A stretch of 61,756 bases of DNA, taken from positions 1 through 61,756 of the forward strand of contig PXUB01000004.1 in NCBI GenBank assembly GCA_003009755.1, in the 5' to 3' direction. Position 1 is the first letter of the stretch. The number at the start of each line of letters is the position of its first letter. Position numbers and translations under genes: made by a program. This DNA comes from Thermoplasmatales archaeon SW_10_69_26. GTDB taxonomy: Archaea; Thermoplasmatota; SW-10-69-26. The notes beneath the pieces are model-generated. The model saw only the letters and a list, made by a program, of their open reading frames with translations, was not told the origin of the DNA and did no database searches. Below, piece after piece: positions 23,325 through 29,841 of the stretch.

Positions 23325-24461
23325 ATGCGGAGGCTCGCCCTCGCTGTTGGGATCGTAGCGATCGCCGTTGGACTCGCCGGCTGCATCGGAGGCAGCGGCG
23401 ACGAGACGGACGCCCAGACGCAGTCCGTACCCGAGGATCCTAGCGAACCCACGATCGACGATCCCAACGTCTCGTTCTCGGACGACGACCAGCTGTACGC
23501 GTTCCCCCACGAGGAGGTGCACGAGACGCGGTTCGAGAACGGCAGCTTCTCGCCGGCTACGTGCTTCACGTGCCCAAGCAGCGAGCAGCGGATCGACGTC
23601 ACCTCCATGCTGGCCGCCGAGGGCCCCTCCTTCCTGCAGGTGACCGTCAACCAGTCCGCCCGCGTGATCTCGGGCGTCACGGTCTCGATCGAGGCCGACG
23701 GCGCCGAGGTGTACGAGGCCAACAGCAGCTCCCGGGAGGCCAGCGCGGTCGTGGCCCCCCAGGGCGGCACCGTCGAGGTCGTCGTCGAGAACCTGTTGCC
23801 CGACGCCAGCGCCGAGAACGCCTACGAGTTGCGCATCCAGGTGGACGCCAACCGGACCCTGGTCGGCGACGACGTGCCGGTGGAAGTGGCCGCGCCCCAG
23901 GATCCGCCCGGTCTGGTCGTCGAACCCGAGGACCTCGAGGGCGAGGCGCGCCTGATGGTGTGGGGTGGCGACGACGGGTTCCTGGGCCACTACCCGATCG
24001 ACGGGCGGACGACGATCAACGTCACGGAGGCTGCAAGCGGTCCGCTGGTCGTCTACCTCGCCGGAGCAGAGGGCCTGGTCTCCCTGGCGCCGGTGAACGC
24101 CTCCGCCACGGACGCCAGCCTGCGTGGGCTGGGCACCTCGTCCCAGGAGGCCGTGACGGACATCGCCAGCGGCGAGGTCCAGGTCGTCGCCGAGCCGGAC
24201 GTGGTCCCGATCCAGGCCGGTCTGTTCATCCAAGGTCAACAGGAGGCGGGAACCGAGTACGCCGGCCAGCTCACCAACGGGGACGGCACGCTGGTCGACT
24301 TCGAGTCCGGCGGCTACTACACCGGGAACGGCGCGCGCTTCGAGTTCCCCGGCGAGCGTGGAGACGCCGACCTGGGGCCCGGCGAGTACGTGGGCACGTT
24401 CCAGTTCTCGCAGGCGACCGGCGGCGAGGCCGGCGTGACGTGGATCACCTACGAGCGGTAG
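23325..24461 (+). CDS. Secreted lipoprotein with CxxC motif
   Basis: 378 residues from ATG 23325. Signal peptide and lipobox LAGC at about residues 17-20. The mature protein begins acidic, then has CFTC near residue 83 followed by beta-rich Ig-like segments (VISGVTVSIEADGAEVYE, GGTVEVVVENLLPD, NVTEAASGPLVVYL) and many N-x-S/T sequons. The N-terminal CxxC pair could bind a metal or form a disulfide. No family recognised. It starts 67 bases after aIF6 but is unlikely to be functionally tied to it. Confidence 0.75.
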   Translation: MRRLALAVGIVAIAVGLAGCIGGSGDETDAQTQSVPEDPSEPTIDDPNVSFSDDDQLYAFPHEEVHETRFENGSFSPATCFTCPSSEQRIDVTSMLAAEGPSFLQVTVNQSARVISGVTVSIEADGAEVYEANSSSREASAVVAPQGGTVEVVVENLLPDASAENAYELRIQVDANRTLVGDDVPVEVAAPQDPPGLVVEPEDLEGEARLMVWGGDDGFLGHYPIDGRTTINVTEAASGPLVVYLAGAEGLVSLAPVNASATDASLRGLGTSSQEAVTDIASGEVQVVAEPDVVPIQAGLFIQGQQEAGTEYAGQLTNGDGTLVDFESGGYYTGNGARFEFPGERGDADLGPGEYVGTFQFSQATGGEAGVTWITYER

Positions 24462-24509
24462 GGCCCAGGCTGGCCAACGAGCAGGTGCGGTCCCGCGAGG
24501 TGACCGGGG

Positions 24510-25343
24510 TCAGTCGAGGCCGAGCAGGTTCTTGACCTTCGTTTTGAGGCCCTCGGCCTTGGGGAGCAGCTCCTTGTCGCGGATCTCCTCGACGCGGACG
24601 CGGACCTCGCGGGCGCCCTCCTCGGCCTGGTCGGCGGCCTCGTCGAGCTTGTTCTTGAACACCGGCAGGCCCGCCTGGATCTGCCCCTCGATGCGGACGA
24701 GCGCGTCGTCGGCGGCTTCTCGCAGCACGACGACGTTGCCCTGCACGTCCTCGAGGAAGGCCTCGGCGTCCTCGCGGGCCTTCAGCGGTAGGATGCGGGC
24801 CTCAGCCAGCACCTCGTCCTCGAACTTGACGCGGGCGTCCGTGATGCCCTCCTCGAGAACGACGCGAGCCTCCGACAGGCGCTTGGCGACCTCGTCGCTG
24901 GCCTCGAGCGTGCTCTCTTGGATGCGCTCGGCGGACTCCACGACGCCGGGCTTGCCCGGGTCCATGTCCTCGAGCGTCTCCTCCACCTCGGCTCGGACAT
25001 CCGAGCCTGCGACGGCATCCTGCCAGGCCTCCACGCGGTCGGCGTCGACGCCGGCCGCGGCCGCGATCTCCATCGGATCCTCGGCTTGGAGGCTCTCCGG
25101 GGCGCGGATCCCGGCGTCGACGAGTCGCTCGAGGTCCTCATCGGAGACGTCCTCGAGGTCGGCCAGGGCGATGATGCCGCGGGCTTGGTCGACGAAGTCC
25201 TCGAGCGTGGCCTCGGGGATGTCGACGTGGTCGGCCAGCTCGTCGGCGTCGGCCGCCGCCAGGGCGGGGATCTCGGCGATCCCGGCCTCGGTGAGCTTGT
25301 CCTGGCGGGCGGGGCCCAGTCCCTTGAGGGCCGTGAGGTCCAT
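24510..25343 (-). CDS. Helix-hairpin-helix and coiled-coil protein
   Basis: 277 residues. The first 100 contain repeated HhH-like helix-turn-helix units: LKGLGPARQDKLTEAGI, LADLEDVSDEDLERLVDAGI and IAAAAGVDADRVEAWQDA. These resemble the DUF4332/RuvA-type DNA-binding folds. Residues 110-277 are a long coiled coil rich in Glu, Ala and Arg ending in KGLKTKVKNLLGLD-like basic residues. It may bind DNA and scaffold other proteins. It faces the lipoprotein gene convergently. Confidence 0.72.
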   Translation of the reverse strand: MDLTALKGLGPARQDKLTEAGIAEIPALAAADADELADHVDIPEATLEDFVDQARGIIALADLEDVSDEDLERLVDAGIRAPESLQAEDPMEIAAAAGVDADRVEAWQDAVAGSDVRAEVEETLEDMDPGKPGVVESAERIQESTLEASDEVAKRLSEARVVLEEGITDARVKFEDEVLAEARILPLKAREDAEAFLEDVQGNVVVLREAADDALVRIEGQIQAGLPVFKNKLDEAADQAEEGAREVRVRVEEIRDKELLPKAEGLKTKVKNLLGLD

Positions 25344-25410
25344 GCGCGGTTATCGGGGACGCCGGCTTTAGTCCTTCCCAACCCTGGGGGCGAGGGCTGG
25401 GTCGAAGAAG

Positions 25411-25497
25411 CGCCGGGGAGGAGATTCGAACTCCTGTGGGCTGTAACGCCCAGTGGCTCTCGAAGCCACCGCCTTGCCCGGGCTAGGCTACCCCGGC
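25411..25497 (-). tRNA. tRNA-Ser (anticodon CGA)
   Basis: 87 bases. Acceptor stem GCCGGGG/CCCCGGC; D-arm GCC...GGC; anticodon arm GTGGC-TTCGAGA-GCCAC with anticodon CGA; long class II variable arm with stem GGGC/GCCC, which identifies a serine tRNA; T-arm AGGAG-TTCGAAT-CTCCT. Discriminator base G. The CCA end is not encoded and there is no intron. It reads the common UCG codon of this GC-rich genome. Confidence 0.95.
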
Positions 25498-25570
25498 GTT
25501 CCGCGGGACGGTCCCGCGATGCGAGCGATGGGGGCCTCTCCGTTAAGGGTTTCGTTGACGGGTGGCCGGG

Positions 25571-27856
25571 TCAGCGCCGGTCGCGCACGTCCTCGAGGAT
25601 CAACCGCTGTTCGGAGCGGGCCACGGTCTCGCGCACGCGGTCGACGGCGTCGATGTTGGCGGAGATGCTGGAGATCCCCCATTCGACGAGCTTCTCGGCG
25701 AAGTCGGGGTCCGAGCCGGCTTGCCCGCAGATCGAGGTGGCGACGTCGTGGTCGTTGCAGACGTCGATCACGTGCTCGATCAGGCGGCCGACGCCGGAGT
25801 GGAACTCGTCGAAGAGGTTGGCGACGTTGCCGTTGTTGCGGTCGACGGCGAGCGTGTACTGGGTGAGGTCGTTGGTGCCGAAGCTGACGAAGTCGAGCCC
25901 TTCCTCGACGAACTCGTCGATGATGAGCGCGGAGGCCGGCGTCTCGATCATGATGCCGAACGAGACGTCGGGGTCCTCGGGGTCGAGCCCGACGTCGCGG
26001 GCGATCTGTTTGGCCTCGCGCAGCTCGCTGGGGTGCTGGACGAGGGGGAGCATGACGCCGATGTTCTCGTAGCCGTCGGCGCGCAGGCGACGGATCGCCT
26101 CGAACTGGGCGCGCAGGAGCTCGGGTTGGCCCAGGTCGCGGCGGATGCCGCGCCAGCCGAGCATCGGGTTGGCTTCGTCGGGTTCGTCGTCGCCGCCGGG
26201 CAGTTGGCGGAACTCGTCGGTTGGGGCATCGAGCGTGCGGACCCAGACGGGCCGGGGTTGGAAAGCGTCGGCGACGCCGCGGATGTCCTCGGCGAGGTGG
26301 TCGGCGAAGGCGTCGGTGCCCTCCTCGTCGATGACGGTCATGGGGTGGCGGCCGAGGCCGAGCACGATGTGCTCGACGCGGAGCAGGCCGACCCCGTCGG
26401 CGTCGGTGGCGCGAGCGCGGTCGGTGGCCTCGGGCATGGAGATGTTGACCTTGACCTCGGTCGCGGTCGGCACGCGGGCGGGACCGGCGGCCTGGGTTGG
26501 GGTGGTCTCGGTCGGGGTCTCGTCGGTCTCGCTGGTCTGCTGGATGCCGGCTTCGACGCTGCCGCGGTCGCCGTCGACGGTGACCTGTTGGCCCTCGGAG
26601 AGGACCGAGGTGGCGTCCTTGGCGCCGACGACGCAGGGGACGCCCAGCTCGCGGCCGACGATCGCTGCGTGGCAGGTCATGCCGCCTTCGTCGGTGACGA
26701 TCGCGGTGGCGCGGCGCATCGCGGGCACCATGTCGGGCGTCGTCATCGAGGTGACGAGGACGTCGCCTTCCTCGCATCGGTCGAGCTCGTCGGAGGAGTC
26801 CAGCCGGGCCACGGGGCCCGCGCCGGTTCCAGGCGAGGCGCCCAGGCCCTCGATCAGCAGCTCGGTGTCCTGGGTCGGGCTGGTGGTGTCGTTCATGGTT
26901 TCCGGTTCCTTGATCGTGGTCACGGGCCGGGTCTGGAGGACGAACAGCTCGCCCTCCTCCCAGGCCCACTCGACGTCTTGGGGTTCGCCGTAGTGGTCCT
27001 CGAGCGTGCGGGCGAGCCCGGCCAGTCGGTCGAGGTGGGTCTCGTCGAGCACGCGGTCGTCGGCGCGGCCGTCGGTCGTGCGCTCGAGGGTGCCCTGGCC
27101 GTCGTCGGCGCGCACGATCTCGGTGTCCTTGGTCGCGATCGTGGCGTCCTGGACGGTGCCTTCGCGGCTGAGCACGTAGTTGTCGGGGCTCACGCGCCCG
27201 CTGACGACGCCCTCGCCCAGGCCCCAGGCAGCCTCGACGATGATGCGGTCGTCGCCGGTCGTCGGGTGGCGGGTGAACAGGACGCCGGCGCGGTCGGCGT
27301 CGACCATGCGCTGGACGACGACGCCCATCCGCACCTTCTCGTGCGGGAAGTCGTTCTTCACGCGGTAGTAGATCGCTCGCGGGGTGAACAGGGAGGCCCA
27401 GCACTCCTGCACGCGTCGGACGACCTCGTCGGGACCGTCGACGTGGAGGAAGGTCTCCTGTTGGCCGGCGAAGCTGGCCTCGGGCAGGTCCTCGGCGGTG
27501 GCCGAGGAGCGGATCGCCACGTCGGCGTCGCCGTCCTCCTCGAGCCGGTCGTAGGCGTCCACGATGTCCGAGCGGATGCGCTCGGGGACCTCGCGGTCGA
27601 GGATCAGCTGCTGCACGCGGTCGGCGGCGTCGGCGAGCGCGTCGTTGTCGTCCACGTCGACGTCCGAGAGCAGGCCGTCGATCTTCTCGCCGATCCCGGC
27701 CTCCTCGATGAAGGCGGCGTAAGCGCCGCTCGTGACGAAGAAGGCGGTCGGGACGGGTAGCCCGACGCTCATCATCTCGGCGAGGTTGGCTCCCTTGCCG
27801 CCGATCCGTTCGAGCGCGTCCTCGCCGGTGTCGCTGGCCCAGGCTACGTAACTCAT
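25571..27856 (-). CDS. ppsA: Phosphoenolpyruvate synthase
   Basis: 761 residues. PpsA makes PEP from pyruvate and ATP (with AMP and phosphate) for gluconeogenesis. The N-terminal nucleotide domain has GGKGANLAEM, VAIRSSATAEDLPEASFAGQQETFL and VVVQRMV. The central phosphohistidine is His396 in GGMTCHAAIVGREL. The C-terminal PEP domain carries SFGTNDLTQYTLAVDRN and SICGQAGSDPDFAEKLVEWGISSIS. Its ATG overlaps the stop of the XRE regulator gene as ATGA (27853-27856), so the two are co-translated. Confidence 0.97.
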   Translation of the reverse strand: MSYVAWASDTGEDALERIGGKGANLAEMMSVGLPVPTAFFVTSGAYAAFIEEAGIGEKIDGLLSDVDVDDNDALADAADRVQQLILDREVPERIRSDIVDAYDRLEEDGDADVAIRSSATAEDLPEASFAGQQETFLHVDGPDEVVRRVQECWASLFTPRAIYYRVKNDFPHEKVRMGVVVQRMVDADRAGVLFTRHPTTGDDRIIVEAAWGLGEGVVSGRVSPDNYVLSREGTVQDATIATKDTEIVRADDGQGTLERTTDGRADDRVLDETHLDRLAGLARTLEDHYGEPQDVEWAWEEGELFVLQTRPVTTIKEPETMNDTTSPTQDTELLIEGLGASPGTGAGPVARLDSSDELDRCEEGDVLVTSMTTPDMVPAMRRATAIVTDEGGMTCHAAIVGRELGVPCVVGAKDATSVLSEGQQVTVDGDRGSVEAGIQQTSETDETPTETTPTQAAGPARVPTATEVKVNISMPEATDRARATDADGVGLLRVEHIVLGLGRHPMTVIDEEGTDAFADHLAEDIRGVADAFQPRPVWVRTLDAPTDEFRQLPGGDDEPDEANPMLGWRGIRRDLGQPELLRAQFEAIRRLRADGYENIGVMLPLVQHPSELREAKQIARDVGLDPEDPDVSFGIMIETPASALIIDEFVEEGLDFVSFGTNDLTQYTLAVDRNNGNVANLFDEFHSGVGRLIEHVIDVCNDHDVATSICGQAGSDPDFAEKLVEWGISSISANIDAVDRVRETVARSEQRLILEDVRDRR

Positions 27857-28305
27857 CTGGATGATCCTCCGTCTGCGTCCGCGTCGACCCCTTCGAGGAG
27901 GGATTCCCGCTTGGCGCGGTACTGGGAGACCGCCTCGGCGGCGATGGCTTCCGTCTCCTCGGGGGTGAGGTCCAGGGCGCGACCTGCGGCGTCGAACCCG
28001 CCGGGGTCGGGTGTCGAGGTGGCCTTCTCCGAGCGGGCGGTGGCCTGGCGGACGTGGTGTGCCAAGGCCATCACACGCGCGAACCGATCGACGACGCCGA
28101 GCGTCGGGTTCGATTGTCCGGATTCGATGCGGGAGAGGGACTCGCGGCGCACGCCCAACCGTGGCGCTAGCCAGGATTGGGTGAAGCCGTGGTGTTCGCG
28201 GGTCGAGCGGATCACGTCGCCGGCGCCGTCGCCGACGACGACCTCTCCGGCGAGCTCGACCGCGACGCTCCGGACCCCATCACTCATGTGATGCTGACCC
28301 CACAA
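27853..28305 (-). CDS. XRE-family helix-turn-helix regulator, coupled to ppsA
   Basis: About 144-150 residues. The HTH is GDVIRSTREHHGFTQSWLAPRLGVRRESLSRIESGQSNPTL, a classic XRE domain with the RRESLSRIESGQ recognition helix. A helical C-terminus may sense a ligand or dimerise. Start uncertain: ATG 28287, or TTG 28305 which has GGGGAGGA just upstream. A TATA-like CTTATGG lies near 28320. It precedes ppsA with a four-base overlap, so it probably controls the switch to gluconeogenesis and perhaps its own operon. Confidence 0.85.
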   Translation of the reverse strand: MWGQHHMSDGVRSVAVELAGEVVVGDGAGDVIRSTREHHGFTQSWLAPRLGVRRESLSRIESGQSNPTLGVVDRFARVMALAHHVRQATARSEKATSTPDPGGFDAAGRALDLTPEETEAIAAEAVSQYRAKRESLLEGVDADADGGSSR

Positions 28306-28369
28306 ACATCCTCCCCGCCATAAGCGTTGCCGCCAGGGTAGAGGCCTTTGTGAGGTTCACCTAACGCAG

Positions 28370-29077
28370 TCAGAGGCTGTGTTCGGTCTCGTGGGGTCCC
28401 TCTTCGCCTTCCTCTTCGGCGTCGTCGGCCTCGGCCTCCTCGTCTTCGGCTCCCTCGAGGACCTCGGCCTCCTCGGCCTCCTCCTCTTCGAGCTCCTCCT
28501 CTTCTTCCTCCTCTTCGAGCTCGGTCGAGCCGATGGCGGTCGCGCCCTTCATCATTTCCTCGATGTTCTTGGGGACCTCGCCCTCGACCTCGCGGTCGCA
28601 GGGGATCGGGAGCTTCATGTAGGCGCGGCGGAGGGACTCCTTGGCGACGTCGTAGAACTGCCAGTGGGTGCGGACCGTGATGATCGGCTGGCCCACGTCG
28701 ATCCGGGCCGCGGCGCCGACCGGCTTGCCGAACGAGTTGCGCATCCCGCTGGAGATCCGGTCGGCCCCGGCGCCGGCCGCCTGCTTGTTGTGGCGGACGA
28801 CGTGGTGGGGGTAAACGCGCACCTTGATGTGGTACCCGAGCGACCCGCAGTTCTTCACGAGGGCTCGGTTGGCCGCGACGCGGGCGGCCTCGAGGGCACC
28901 GTGACGGATCTGGCACTTCTCGCCCGCCTTGAGGTGCAGGACAGCATCGAAGTCGCCCTGCTTGTTGCCCAGCTCGAACTGGGTCAAGCGGAGGCCAGGC
29001 ACCCCGTCGATGTACTCTTTGCGGGTGTAGGCCTGGCTGTTGACTTCCCGGTACATGCTGCCTGGCTGTTCGCCCAT
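28370..29077 (-). CDS. rpl10e: 50S ribosomal protein L10e (uL16) with acidic C-terminal extension
   Basis: 235 residues against a usual 165-175. Residues 1-175 are normal uL16 (YREVNSQAYTRKEYI, CQIRHGALEAARVAANRAL, HIKVRVYPHHVVRHNKQAAGAGADR). The last 55 or so are almost entirely Glu, Asp and Ala, for example ELEEEEEEEELEEEEAEEAEVLEGAE. Acidic tails are known for P-stalk proteins, not for uL16. The tail frame has the same codon style and ends with HETEHSL. A downstream ATG at codon 8 is an alternative start. TATA-like AT-rich sequence lies upstream near 29110-29120. Confidence 0.95.
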   Translation of the reverse strand: MGEQPGSMYREVNSQAYTRKEYIDGVPGLRLTQFELGNKQGDFDAVLHLKAGEKCQIRHGALEAARVAANRALVKNCGSLGYHIKVRVYPHHVVRHNKQAAGAGADRISSGMRNSFGKPVGAAARIDVGQPIITVRTHWQFYDVAKESLRRAYMKLPIPCDREVEGEVPKNIEEMMKGATAIGSTELEEEEEEEELEEEEAEEAEVLEGAEDEEAEADDAEEEGEEGPHETEHSL

Positions 29078-29138
29078 CGTTGGTGCGCCTCGTCCGGTCG
29101 GAGTAAGAGGAAAGTGAAAAAGCTTGCGTGCGTGGACC

Positions 29139-29307
29139 CGCCGGCTGTCTGGTTAAGCAGGGGCCGCGAAGGACACGAAGGATCGCCGAGGCCACGAAGG
29201 GCCTGTGACTTCGCCGCCGGGCGGCCTTGTCACGGCAGCTGCTCCCCGTTGTGCTCTGGCGTCCCCTCGCGTCCTTGGTGGTCCCCCCCGTTTCTTATCC
29301 TTACAGC
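29139..29307. repeat. Dispersed intergenic repeat, copy A
   Basis: 169 bases about 95% identical to 39088-39255, ending TTTCTTATCCTTACAGC. It contains GCGAAGGACACGAAGG-type direct repeats and a hairpin: GTGAC (29205-29209) pairs with GTCAC (29229-29233), with an inner GCCGCC/GGCGGC stem. It occupies most of the 330-base gap before the gene at 29408. It encodes no protein I can defend; a small RNA, a non-autonomous mobile element or a promoter cassette are possible. Confidence 0.75.
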
Positions 29308-29407
29308 CCCGTGGACCCGGCCCCGAGCGGGGGAGGCTGGGTCGGCTGCGGCACGGCCATCGGGCGTCGAGCCCGCGGGACCGGCTCCGAGCGAAAACGC
29401 AACGCTG

Positions 29408-29602
29408 ATGAACGGACACCGGAGTCAGCCGGTGATGCCCCCAGGAGTCGAGGAGGAGCACGTTCCGGCCACGCCTGCCATCGGGATCACGTTGATCCTG
29501 CTGGGCCTGATGTTGATCCTCGGCATCCTGGACCTGGACACCCTGCTGGGCGTGGGTGGGGTCGTGATCGGTGTGCTGATCCTGCTTGGCGAGTTCGCCT
29601 GA
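29408..29602 (+). CDS. Small two-helix membrane protein
   Basis: 64 residues from ATG 29408. After a 27-residue polar N-terminus come two hydrophobic helices, TPAIGITLILLGLMLILGIL and LLGVGGVVIGVLILLGEFA. No family recognised. It stands alone between repeat copy A and the convergent zinc-ribbon gene. Confidence 0.5.
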   Translation: MNGHRSQPVMPPGVEEEHVPATPAIGITLILLGLMLILGILDLDTLLGVGGVVIGVLILLGEFA

Positions 29603-29630
29603 GGCGGATCCCTCGGAGAGAATCAGAGCC

Positions 29631-29783
29631 TCAATCGTCGGACTGTTCTTGCTGCCTCTGGGCCACCCGCTTGTTCCCACATGTGTTGCACACGTAGACG
29701 GGCCCCGGACTGCCGGGATCGTCGAACTTGAACTTGTTCTCCGAGGCCTGGATGACCTTCCCGCAGTCAGCACACTGCAGCAT
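29631..29783 (-). CDS. Small zinc-ribbon protein
   Basis: 50 residues from ATG 29783: MLQCADCGKVIQASENKFKF and VYVCNTCGNKRVAQRQQEQSD. Two CxxC knuckles form one zinc ribbon. The ATG is about 26 bases from a TATA-like AAGCTTATTG on this strand, consistent with a leaderless mRNA. It shares a very short divergent promoter region with aglB. Function unknown. Confidence 0.7.
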   Translation of the reverse strand: MLQCADCGKVIQASENKFKFDDPGSPGPVYVCNTCGNKRVAQRQQEQSDD

Positions 29784-29804
29784 CGGCGGCGGCAGTACCG
29801 AGAA

Positions 29805-29819
29805 CACAATAAGCTTAAC
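29805..29819. promoter_or_regulatory. Overlapping divergent TATA boxes (zinc ribbon / aglB)
   Basis: The 59 bases between the two start codons contain one AT-rich island. On the minus strand AAGCTTATTG (29805-29814) is about 26 bases from ATG 29783. On the plus strand CTTAAC (29814-29819) is about 26 bases from GTG 29842. The two boxes share the AAGCTTAA core. Confidence 0.6.
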
Positions 29820-29841
29820 TCCTGGACCGGTTCGGCCGCCG

